A DNA stretch of 53,663 nucleotides from Gloeophyllum trabeum ATCC 11539 (lineage: Eukaryota > Basidiomycota > Agaricomycetes > Gloeophyllales > Gloeophyllaceae), in the NCBI RefSeq assembly GCF_000344685.1, contig NW_006920416.1, positions 1,775,299 to 1,828,961 on the forward strand, given 5' to 3'. This document shows, one piece after another, positions 1 through 9,088 of this stretch. Both the position numbers and the translations under genes were made by a program. The notes under the pieces were generated by a model that did no database searches, was not told the DNA's origin, and saw nothing but the letters and a program-made list of their open reading frames with translations. Numbering within the stretch: position 1 is the stretch's first letter; the number at the start of each line of letters is the position of its first letter.

Positions 1-1164
1 GCTGCCCTGAGGGTGCTGCTGCTGCTGCGAAGAAAAGGAGGGATCACCCGGCTTACGCTTCACCGCCGAGATCTTGTGCGCACCTAGCTGCGCCGTTTTC
101 TTGTTCTGGGATTGCTCCCAGGCAGTGACGACAGCCTCCCGGACTTTGTCAATGTCCATAGTCGATGTCGATCCCTGGACTAAGACTTGAACGAGGGAGT
201 CATACCGAGGAGGGAGTGCATTGAGACAGATCAGTCCCTGGAGACAATTAGGGATGGTCTGTTTCTCAGAAGCCAAAGCGTTAAAGTGCTTGGCGATTGT
301 TATGATTTTCCCATGCTTGTCTCATTCCATTTCCATTCCGAGCATTGCTATTGGACAGTACCTTTCTCTGAGTAGAACTTCCCATGGACGCTATCTTCTT
401 CCCACACGTTATCTCCCTTGACTCACCTTCTACCAATAGGCGCCCTTGTATTTCTCATTTCTCTGAGTTACGTTCTCACAGGATAGCTTACGCGTCCTTT
501 CTTATTGTTCTCTTCTTTGGGTATTAACCCCTATACCAGTTACTATATATACTGTAGGAAAACCCATGTATTCCTTAGTTCAACCTCCTGTTGAATACAG
601 CGATTACCTGGACTCTTGACTTGACCGTTGGCATTGGCCCGGCCAGACCTACCTTTCAGTACGCTTACTGAGGTAGTGACGACATAACTGTTGGCACGTG
701 GCCCAGTTATCTCAAGACGACTAGTTAGGACATCGCTTCCTAACAGCGATCTTGGCGAAGGCGGGAGTGGGATGTTGATCGGCTGGGATCTTGGTAGTTA
801 ACACCCCACGCAGTTCATTATAGATTGAGGCAAGAGACGAGATACCGTATGTGTCGTCAAGCTCGTCCTAAGTTTCTTTAGCCGTTGTCTTGCTTTGAAT
901 AAGGGTGGCAACGGCAGGGGAGCATCGAAGACGAATAGTACCGATCGTCTTGGTATCATTCAGTCTCCAGGCGTCTCGTGCAGAGGTATCTTCACTGGTG
1001 CTGCCATCCTTGTAGGTGGTTACAACAGGGCTAGGCATAGTAATTGTACTGTCACAGTGCCCCCAAAGGCCTTGGGACATCAGGTACGCCTTCATCTGTT
1101 GTGACCAGAGTGGCCAGTTCGAGCCATCGAGGACGGGGACAACAGTGATCAGATTGTCCGACAT
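1..1164 (-). pseudogene. Ty1/copia gag, broken by a stop codon and a solo LTR
   Basis: On the minus strand a reading frame starts at 1164 with MSDNLITVVPVLDGSNWPLW, the usual N-terminal signature of copia Gag, which packages element RNA. A TAG at 868-870 lies where related Gag proteins have Trp (KETxDELDDTYG), and the frame stays open after it. At 745-298 a solo LTR interrupts the gene. Beyond it the coding resumes with AKHFNALASEKQTIPNCL and LNALPPRYDSLVQVL, which fit the middle of Gag, and then runs off the left edge in a Gln-rich stretch. The start is clear, because a leader and primer-binding site lie directly upstream (1165-1457). Assignment to copia Gag is strong; the copy is dead. Confidence 0.85.
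298..745 (-). mobile_element. Solo LTR, family LTR-1, inserted in copia gag
   Basis: This 448-bp LTR on the minus strand begins TGTTAGGAAG (745 downward) and ends TCATAACA (298). It is flanked by a perfect 5-bp target-site duplication, GCGAT, at 293-297 and 746-750. It contains the TATATATA-like stretch near 545-552 expected of an LTR promoter. Related copies lie at 4553-4998, 16659-17106 and 17834-18168. No internal region of this family is seen in the window, so it survives here only as LTRs. The intact duplication shows a clean insertion followed by LTR-LTR recombination, later than the gag gene it splits. Confidence 0.93.
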
Positions 1165-1457
1165 TGTTGTGGAGCGATTGAGAGATCTGAAATCTGTATC
1201 GAGATCTCATCAGTATCAGCAAAGCTATGCAGCCCGATAAGGGCGCACTGCTCCATGCTGTTGGCTCCATTAGGGAGTTACCCCAGGATCGATCATCAAG
1301 CCTGATGGCTGCTGATAACAGCACCTACGGCGATGATCACGCATCAAGCCACACTGCAGCCTGTGAGGGTGCATAGGGCGATGCACAGGTGAGCGAGGCG
1401 CAACGCGCTGCAGCGAGTTACCGCGCAGGTGCAAGCTGCCTATTTGGGCTCATAACC
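1165..1457 (-). other. Copia 5' leader
   Basis: This untranslated leader lies between the LTR end (1458) and the gag start (1164). It starts with the primer-binding site described separately and has no significant open frame on the element strand. Its position and length are normal for copia. Confidence 0.65.
1446..1457 (-). promoter_or_regulatory. Primer-binding site matching the anticodon arm of initiator tRNA-Met
   Basis: Immediately after the LTR end (TTCATCA on the minus strand) comes GGTTATGAGCCC. Its complement, GGGCTCATAACC (plus strand 1446-1457), is the anticodon stem-loop sequence of eukaryotic initiator tRNA-Met, with CAT as anticodon, rather than the tRNA 3' end. Drosophila copia and yeast Ty5 are known to prime with a cleaved half of initiator tRNA-Met; this element appears to do the same. 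Confidence 0.7.
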
Positions 1458-1518
1458 TGATGAAGAGTTATGGAGGCAGCAGCACGCACAGTGCGCCCTA
1501 CACAACTCACCTGTCCAT
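1458..1518 (-). repeat. Truncated 3' end of LTR-2 fused to reverse transcriptase
   Basis: About 61 bp from the 3' end of LTR-2 (compare 4466-4526 and 14944-15000) directly follows the reverse-transcriptase coding sequence, whose last readable residues are NAHPVSTPMD. The RNase H domain and most of an LTR are missing at the join. The simplest reading is two head-to-tail elements with a deletion between them. Confidence 0.65.
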
Positions 1519-2330
1519 GGGAGTGGATACAGGGTGAGCATTGGAGAGTTGGAATTGGGAAACGATCTGGTCAATGAGGGCAATTTGGGATAGCGCAACA
1601 GTATGGGCAGGGCTATCACGTTCGATAGCGATACCGATGCAGAATTTCACATCTCCTTGGTCAGAGATTTGCCACTTCTATCGGAGCTGATCATTGATCC
1701 GTTCATTGAGGTCAGTCCGGCTGGCAACTGACAGGAAGTCATCGACGTGAACGCCAGCCAGGATGGTGCCAGAGTCATCAGAATGATAATAGATACAATG
1801 CTCACAAGATAAGCGAGTGAAGTTCAGTTCCACCATCCGTTCATGCATCATCCGGTTCCATATGCGACCAGCTTGCTTCATGCCGTAGAGACCTTTCTGT
1901 AGCTCCCAGACCCAATCCTCCTTGCCAGGTTCCTCAAACCCTTCCGGTTGTTGCATATAGCAAGTTTCATCGGCAGGGAGAAGACCATAGAGGAATGCTG
2001 TTTGATGTCAATCTGTTGGGCGTCCCAGTCCAGAGCAGCAGCAAGGTGCAATAAGACACGGAAGGATTCCATGCGCATGGTGGGTGAAGAGGTTTTGTCA
2101 TAGTCCAACCTGAAAACAGCCTCGTACCCTTTGCAGACATAGCGCGCCTTATAGCGTACGGGGGCACCCGTTTGATCGCACTTGAGTCGGAAAATAGGAC
2201 GGCCGCGCATCAGTTTGCAGCCAGGAGGGACAGCAGATGGTGGGACGAGTTTGTAGACTCCGAGTTCCTTGATGGATGCGAACTCCTCCAGGAGAGCATT
2301 GCGCCAGGATGGAGCATCAGTAGACTCCAT
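1519..2330 (-). pseudogene. Ty1/copia reverse transcriptase (RVT_2), frameshifted
   Basis: The minus strand encodes the copia reverse transcriptase in broken frames. WRNALLEEFASIKELGVYKLV and RYKARYVCKGYE (2330-2100) are the N-terminal part. QQIDIK near 2010 is followed by a one-base frameshift, after which CYMQQPEGFEE, LYGMKQAGRIWN and GVHVDDFL (the catalytic Asp-Asp, near 1740-1760) are readable. A TAG stop at 1678-1680 precedes KWQISDQGDVKFCIGI and NAHPVSTPMD, where the copy ends at a junction with an LTR fragment. The domain order is normal, the frames are broken, and no RNase H follows. This is a dead copy. Confidence 0.85.
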
Positions 2331-3343
2331 AGCCTTTCAGAGGTTCTTCGGATCATCAGGGAATTCAACATCGATAGGGCCATCCTTGAGCGCCGCAAAG
2401 GACTCATGAAGAAGAGCAACAACCTCTTCAAGAGTTTCAGGGGGGTGAGCAGCAAGATACTGAGCACAAAGACGTGCCCGGCAGCAGTGGACTCAGCAAC
2501 AGCACGCTGAACGGGATCGATTTTCGCAAGCCCTTCTTTGGCGGCACATTTTTCGCTTGGAGTAGGAACACGCCCGGAACGACAAAGAAGAGGGGGGACG
2601 GGTGAAGGAGGTGGAGGTACCACAGGTTCTGGGGATGAGGTTCCGTGACAGTTGGTGGGAAAAAGATGAGTGGTGAGATGGGAGGTGGTGATGATGCTTC
2701 AGGTGCAGGCGACTCCGTAGATTTGTCATGCAAGACCTGAGGCACAACATGGCCTGGAAACAGTGATTGTAGTATCTCTTCATGTGATTCAATGAACTGG
2801 ACATGGTAGGATGTAACAATTTTATGGGTAGCCCGATGATAGCATCAATACACTTTTGAGTTCTGGCTGTAACCGATGAGGATGCATTCGAGGGAGCGGG
2901 CATTGACCTTAGGATTGTATTGGTTTTGAATGAGGACAATCGCTCGGCAACCAATTTTGCGGAGATTAGATAGGTCGGGTTTGCGGCCATAGTATGCCTC
3001 GAAGGGTGTTTTTCCGATGAGAGAATGTGAGGGTGTATGGACAGTCAGGTAGCAAGCGGTAACAATGAACTCATCCCATCAGTTTACATGGAGATCAGCT
3101 TGTAGCCGCATGGTGCGAGCCTTGTTGCGCAGCGTACAATGGATGCGCTCCACACGGCCATTATGAGCAGACATATACGGAGCCATGAACTGCTGTTGCG
3201 TTCCACGAGAGGCAAGCCAACTTGCCATTTGTGTGCTCTTTAACTCGCCGCAGTCGGTACAAACATAGCATAAAGGACATACTAACATAGCCTAATTCAC
3301 GCTCCGAGACACCCCGCAGGGGAGGCGGCATTGATGTCTGCAT
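2331..3343 (-). pseudogene. Ty1/copia integrase and linker, with premature stops
   Basis: From 3288 downward the minus strand reads SRGTQQQFMAPYMSAHNGRV then ERIHCTLRNKARTMRLQADL, the end of the integrase core with its catalytic Glu region. A TGA at 3079-3081 follows. The frame continues with LTVHTPSHSLIGKTPFEAYY and KPDLSNLRKIGCRAIVLIQN. A second TGA lies at 2845-2847 in KVYxCYHRATHK, where relatives have Arg. A proline-rich linker containing RSGRVPTPSEK leads to the reverse transcriptase. The upstream half of the core and the protease are not recognisable beyond about 3343, so the copy is 5'-truncated as well as interrupted. Confidence 0.8.
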
Positions 3344-4220
3344 GCGGAGATGTTTTGACGGGTGGGGTCAGCGTCAAAGTTCACTTATTCAGGCGAAACA
3401 CTGCTGTAAGGCATCATGAAATAATCATCATGGGACTTACCCGATGCAACTGCTGGGGATGCCATAGGTGTATGGAATTTGCCACGAGCTGTAACTTGGG
3501 GAGTTTGGGTCAGATGCCAAGTGCCTGATTCTGATAACTGCCTTAACGTCGCCTGCCTAAATAGTCAAGATATGACTTGCAGACATGCGGGCCAAAGCTC
3601 GGCATGACAGCTGATTGCAGAACGATAGACGCACCTAATACTTTTACTGCTGGGGCGCCTGCCAATCAAAACCGCCTAATGCAGAAGAAGGGGAGCGCAT
3701 GGCAGCTGCCACTCCACTTTTGTCGGGGTAAGCTGGGTGCTAATATGCAACTAATACGCTCAATTGCCCTCGAACGAGTAACTGATGGCTTTATAAGCCG
3801 ACATCTCACCTTTTATGGCCGTTTTGTGGTTGTTTGGCTTTGGAGCACCTTGTACAGCAGGAATTTCAAGTGCGTCTGGAATACAGTAGTGGAATGAGTG
3901 TCAGTCCATGTCCAAGGTCCTTATTAGCGAGGACATGAACATCAACCCTTGTTCACTCAAGGTCATATGGGATTGACCAGAAGTGGCATCCACTCATGTG
4001 AACAAACCTTGGCGCCCGAGATCAGTCTCACGTCACCAGTACTGCATTATGCGGCGCAAAGGGGATCAGGTCTTGGTATTGTTATTGTAGTCCTCCTCTG
4101 TCTTTATGTCAGGAGAAAGAGCAGTGTTCGTATAAGTACAAGGCTTGGCGTCCTGATAAAACTTGGGGAAGTGGGCCACTGCTTTGCATGGCATTTTCGG
4201 AGTCCTGAGGTACTTGTATC
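3344..4220. other. No gene recognised
   Basis: Open frames here (for example 3577-3897, plus) show no family resemblance and no intron or promoter context. The stretch is probably decayed retroelement or neutral sequence between the truncated integrase and the solo LTR. Confidence 0.4.
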
Positions 4221-4225
4221 CTGAT

Positions 4226-4526
4226 TGTTGAACTAGGCGTTACCAGAATATATCGGAACCCTCTGGAATATTCTGTTATATTCCACCAACTGTACAACGG
4301 AGCTCATGTGGGTCAGTGACATCATAGGTGGAGCTTAGTAGGATTAGGGATATTCCATGTAGCTTAGTCAGCCTATGGGCCACTGTGTATATAAAACCTG
4401 CAGCTCTGCTGCCTAATGACACAGGGTTGTTCATATGAGCTTTACCAGTAGTGTTAGCATCCAATCAATACAGGTGAGTTGTGTAGGGCGCACTGTGTGT
4501 GCTGCTGCCTCCATAACTCTTCATCA
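4226..4526 (+). mobile_element. Solo LTR, family LTR-2 (copia)
   Basis: This 301-bp LTR begins TGTTGAACTAGG and ends CTCTTCATCA. Perfect 5-bp direct repeats CTGAT flank it (4221-4225 and 4527-4531). The end is set by comparison: three copies in the window share sequence up to TTCATCA and then diverge. It contains a TATATAAA promoter-like element near 4389-4396. The same family bounds the copia fragments at 1458-1518 and 14944-15973, so it is the LTR of the gag/pol element described here. Confidence 0.9.
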
Positions 4527-4552
4527 CTGATGAAGTTGTGGTCTCCAGCACC

Positions 4553-4998
4553 TGTTAGGAAGTGATGTCCAACTAGTCATCTTGAGATAACTGGGCCACA
4601 TGCCAACAGTTATGTCATCACTACCTCAGTAAGCGTACTGAAAGGTAGGTCTGGCCGGGCCAATGCCAACGGTCAAGTCAAGAGTCCAGGTAATCGCTGT
4701 ATTCAACAGGAGGTTGAACTAAGGAATACATGGGTTTTCCTACAGTATATATAGTAACTGGTATAGGGTTTAATACCCAAAGAAGAGAACAATAAGAAAG
4801 GACACGTAAGCTATCCTGTGAGAACGTAACTCAGAGAAATGAGAAATACAAGGGCGCCCATTGGTAGAAGGTGAGTCAAGGGAGATAATGTGTGAGAGAA
4901 GATAGCGTCCATGGGAAGGTCTACTCAGAGAAAGGTACTGTCCAATAGCAATGCTCGGAATGGAAATAGAATGAAAGAGGCATGGGAAAATCATAACA
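4553..4998 (+). mobile_element. LTR-1 copy without target-site duplication
   Basis: This is a full-length LTR-1 (TGTTAGGAAG to TCATAACA, 446 bp), close to the copy at 298-745. The flanks are GCACC on the left and ATAAA on the right, so no target-site duplication is present. This suggests recombination between elements or a rearranged end rather than a simple solo LTR. It lies only 26 bp from the LTR-2 copy. Confidence 0.85.
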
Positions 4999-6674
4999 AT
5001 AAAACACTAAGAATTTTGCAAAGATTTCTCTGTGCAACTCGCCTGCCACCCAGACAAAGCATGCAGGAGATGAACCCCAGTGGGAATCAACAATATTTTT
5101 GTATCTTTAGATAATGTAACTATATTTGCATATATTTACCTCCATATTTTGGAGGCCACAGACTGCTGAATGACACTTGCATGACACTCCCTCGACCTAC
5201 TCTACCTGCATTAGGTACGCGTCGTACAGGGACACGATGCTGTCAAGTGCGTCACGTGAGTGCATGCCTTGCGTGTCACCTGTGTGAGCGTGTCGGCCAC
5301 CTCGGATTGAATTGCAGACTCTACTGCGGCGCCGTCCCCTTTGCGCTCTGAATTATTTACCAATATGACTTGTCTGCCTAAATGGGATTCTCGAGGCGGG
5401 GGGTACATTGCAGAATGCACAAGAATGTAGAGATATAGTGAGTAATTGTTAGTTGCATCACAAAATTTTAATATTATGACTTCAATTTCAATGCAGGAAG
5501 TGATCCTGAGGACAGGTTGAATAGGTATGTCCCCATTTAAGCACAGCATATGGAACGGGAGACAGGTCACGCAGGCAAACCAGAATAAGTGCGCAGGGGG
5601 GTGGGGGGAGTAGAGATGGTGGAAGTGGGCATCAGATATGAGAGGTGTGAAGTGGGGGGATGTGCAATTGCTGGGGGACTGGCAGCACAGATGGGCAATG
5701 TGGGGGTCTGAACGACACAATGGAAAAGCTAGAAAATTATAGTAATATGTGTAAATACAGCAGGATGGGAGGGGGCAATATATGAGAACATATGTGAATA
5801 TCTGTAAAAGTACAAGAATATCCTACTGCTCATCCTGATACCGGGGAAGCCCATATACGCAGTGCACCACAACCATATATCCTCCTGATTTTGCAGCTAT
5901 TTTCGATGTATTTAGATCTATTACCAACATATGCCATGCTAGCTGCGATAGCGGCACAATTCACTAGAATATAAATCCATGTATTTAAAGTGCCACTTAC
6001 TACATTCCCCTGTATTTAGAGCTATTTTACCTGTTGTATAGAGGAACATATCTAAAAGCATGACAATATTGTCGATTTCCACTGGGGATGAACTCTGAAA
6101 TTAGAACTCCGCCGACACTCTCCCACGGTAAGGACAGGGCACCCATCACTGATTCTCACGGTAAGAAGCAGCGGCAAAAGGGGCAAGCTCATAGGGCACC
6201 ATGACGTGCATGTAAATTTGAGAAAATATTTGTGAGCATGGCTCATGTACCCAAAGACTTATATTAGGAAGCCAGGAAGATTTGGTGCAGTTATGCTGAG
6301 TGAGGGAGAAACAGAAGCAGAATAGGCACTACAAAACTGGATTTGTAGTCAATTTGTAGTCATCACTACAAACAGATACTGAATCGGACATCGAAATTTG
6401 TAATGAGCCACTACCGAACATTATTCACACGACTTCTCGGCATCTAATTCCCACGCCGTTGGTGTTCGGCAAACCGTTCAACTTTGAGCGTAAGGACTCA
6501 TCCTTCGTACCTCAGGACTCGTAACGCCTCTCTCGCTGCTCGGTCCACATCGAAACTTGGACCCCAGAACTGCAGTACAGTCACATTTTCATCCTTCAGA
6601 AATACAGCGTAGGTCAGGATGACATCGATTCTTCCACGCAGTCATGCTTATGTATATATTTATTAAGCTTAACC
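4999..6674. other. Gene-poor AT-rich stretch
   Basis: No convincing gene is visible; the 169-codon minus frame at 5211-5720 has low-complexity composition and no context. At 6330-6530 short motifs (GGATTTGTAGTC, and GTAAGGACTCATCCTTCGTA) recur almost exactly in the long inverted repeat at 45086-46608, so a related repeat fragment lies just upstream of the A-type gene. Confidence 0.45.
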
Positions 6675-7973
6675 ATGGAGCTGAACACGCGACTTGCGAA
6701 CAGCCTTCAACTTTTAAGGTGCTTCTGGCTTTCCAAGCTGCATCTTCCAAGGGGTGTCGTTCCTAGCCTGGAGGAGGAAGAGGTTAGCGAGAGAGATCTA
6801 CGGCTTACTCTGCTCAATGATGTGGCCACTCTACTGTGCACCGGCGAGAACGGCCGTTCATTGGCCGTCACGATGGAAAACACGGAGGATGGACTTCGGT
6901 TAACCCTTGCAACCGCTGCCTATCCCCTGGATAGTGAACGTGAAGCCGCCGATAAACTCTTTCGATTATTGCAAGATGAAAAGACCAACATGGAGAGTCT
7001 TTTTAATACCGCCGTATGCAGCGGCATGGAGCGGGTGAAGAGATTTATTGAAGAGGTAAAGAAGAATCTTGAATTGTTCCCGTTAATGTCCCTCATAGAT
7101 GAGGTCAAACCGTGGCGGAGATGCGAGGAGGAGATACCAATGGTTAGTCGGGCGCGGGAGCTATGCGGAGCGGAGATATCTTTGCCCCCGGCAGACCTTC
7201 TGAAGCGACTCTTCATCGCACTCCGCGAACAAATAAATTCCCTGGTCGGTATAATCACGCCAGAGACCATCAGGGATACAATAATGTTGGCTCAAGTATA
7301 CCGCGTTTCTTGCCTCTGCGACATCGTGGGGCGTTCGAGGTTCTTCCGCCGCGTCACTAGATTAAATCACTTCGAGCCCTTCAGCCATCATGCCGCCAGC
7401 CTCATGTCCGCACTGCTGGTTCTCGGGAGATACTCTGGTGCCGCCACGCGACTGTCGAAAAGGGTTCGCAACATCAGACAGCCCATCAGCTATGTATGGG
7501 ACACAGCGATTGCTGCCCCTCCAGCGCCCAAGGAGCTGGTCCTCCACCCTACGGCTTACGAAGCTTTGAGGGCGGGTGATTATGTAGAAGCCACCTCGGG
7601 CGAGGAACGAGACGCAGACGAAGCTATGGTAGAGTCAGAATTCAAGGACGCGTCGTGGGAGAACCGAGTCACGGTCTTCCTCCACCCCGAGCTGCGACTC
7701 ATACTCCTCGCCAAGGATACCACCGAGCGCATCTTAGGTATCAGCGACGATCTCTGCTTTTCCTGCAAGCGGTGGATCGAATATTACAATGAATCCACCG
7801 AGCGGAAGTGGATCGTCCGCCCGGGACTTGACGTACCGGACCCTACTTGGATGTATCCCCAGCAGCATCCATTGGAGCAGCAGATTGAGCCACTTGTTTC
7901 CGAGTGGACCGACACACTGGTCCATTTCCGTCTTGGTGGTCTAACGTTCCGCCGCGCATTGCTCTTATGGTAG
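6675..7973 (+). CDS. A-type deaminase-fold protein (OTT_1508-like), catalytic residues present
   Basis: A single uninterrupted frame of 432 residues, starting at ATG in the favourable context AACCATGG. The first residues (MELNTRLANSLQLLRCFWLS) match the 12690-14012 gene and the 26250-26546 fragment, which fixes the start. Residues 1-330 form a mainly helical region of unknown function shared by the cluster. The C-terminal part has LHPELRLILL with H337-P338-E339, then C361-F-S-C364 and KRWIEYYN, the layout of a zinc-dependent deaminase: His ligand, proton-shuttling Glu, two Cys ligands. Family assignment to the fungal OTT_1508-like deaminases comes from this motif pattern and is moderately sure; the substrate is unknown. 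The A-type copy across the glutaminase pseudogene lies in the opposite orientation. Confidence 0.72.
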   Translation: MELNTRLANSLQLLRCFWLSKLHLPRGVVPSLEEEEVSERDLRLTLLNDVATLLCTGENGRSLAVTMENTEDGLRLTLATAAYPLDSEREAADKLFRLLQDEKTNMESLFNTAVCSGMERVKRFIEEVKKNLELFPLMSLIDEVKPWRRCEEEIPMVSRARELCGAEISLPPADLLKRLFIALREQINSLVGIITPETIRDTIMLAQVYRVSCLCDIVGRSRFFRRVTRLNHFEPFSHHAASLMSALLVLGRYSGAATRLSKRVRNIRQPISYVWDTAIAAPPAPKELVLHPTAYEALRAGDYVEATSGEERDADEAMVESEFKDASWENRVTVFLHPELRLILLAKDTTERILGISDDLCFSCKRWIEYYNESTERKWIVRPGLDVPDPTWMYPQQHPLEQQIEPLVSEWTDTLVHFRLGGLTFRRALLLW

Positions 7974-9038
7974 TGATATGCTCCTGAGATACCGTGCTCC
8001 GTGTGGACTGGTATGTACTAGAGCTGTTCTTTGAGATGCTAAGTGAAGTGATTCGGAATGACTCAAGTGAATTGTCAATACACCGAAAGCGTATAATTAT
8101 CTGTGATTACTGTTCCCTCTCATACTGTCCCTGTGAGAGATTATACCCGCGGCTTTTCTTCCTAGACTGAGATCATTCAGTTCATGCCTGGAATGCCTGC
8201 TCCTCATCCGGCGCCCCCTTTGCCCCAGTACCACATGGGTCCATGGGCGGACATAGCCCCGGTACCCGAGCTACGTCTTTGCCAGTGTTCTACACGGACG
8301 CCGCAATTCCAACCTGCTGTATCTGCCTTCGCAGCGGGATGTAAGCTGATATCACGCTCAGTGCTGACACTGAGAGTATCATTGCTGTGACAGTCATCAA
8401 TGACATGTATGCTCGTGTTCGAGATACGATACGTGACCCGGTATTGCGCACCGGAGTAGATGATCATGACAGGACGACCAGTGACTCTCAGCATTCCTTG
8501 TGAGCAGTCGAGTGGCGTGGCAACGGTCATCGGTCTTTGCCGCAATACCACAACTGCGTACAGCTCGCTAGTGATCTATCTTACCACACGACTCGCGTTG
8601 AAGTCCTCCCTTACTCTCCAAGGTTACTCTCTTGAATGACGAAGTGGACCGTTGAAGTTACCATTAATTATCATTCTTTTGCCTCTCTCGGTGACCATAA
8701 GCTGACCTGAACAGCATCCATCTCCCAATGGACGCTATTTATGGGTAGTATCATGCTCAGTGATGCAAGTTGCAGTGAGCATCTCTCCGAGCCCGCGCTT
8801 TTGCAGACAGGCGGAGGGGCTCTCCCACATGGCGACCAGCGATGCGTAGACTCGGAACACAGGTAGACAGTATGTCGCGGTCCAGCTCAGGATGTTCGCT
8901 GCCCCCGGCCTTGAACTCATTGTTGAAGTCATATGCGATAAAGTATCAGCAGCCCCGCGCGCAGTGATATTGATCCTGTCTGTCCATCCATGCTGATCAT
9001 CACGTACATACGCACACGGAGCCACCCCGCCCCAGTAG
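7974..9038. other. Intergenic, no gene seen
   Basis: Frames are short and overlap on both strands (for example 8204-8551 minus, 8735-9100 minus) without recognisable domains. The right end carries the promoter of the glutaminase-like pseudogene. Confidence 0.4.
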
Positions 9039-9045
9039 TATATAC
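9039..9045 (+). promoter_or_regulatory. TATA box of the glutaminase-like gene
   Basis: TATATAC lies 44 bp upstream of the ATG at 9089, a reasonable distance for a short fungal 5' leader. It is the only such element in the proximal region. Confidence 0.5.
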
Positions 9046-9088
9046 ACCCCGTGCCCTCCTCCCCACTCTGCACAGCACTTCTACACAG

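Noticed and set aside
5211..5720. 169-codon minus-strand frame
   Set aside because: His/Pro/Cys-rich low complexity, no homology recognised, and no start or splice context.
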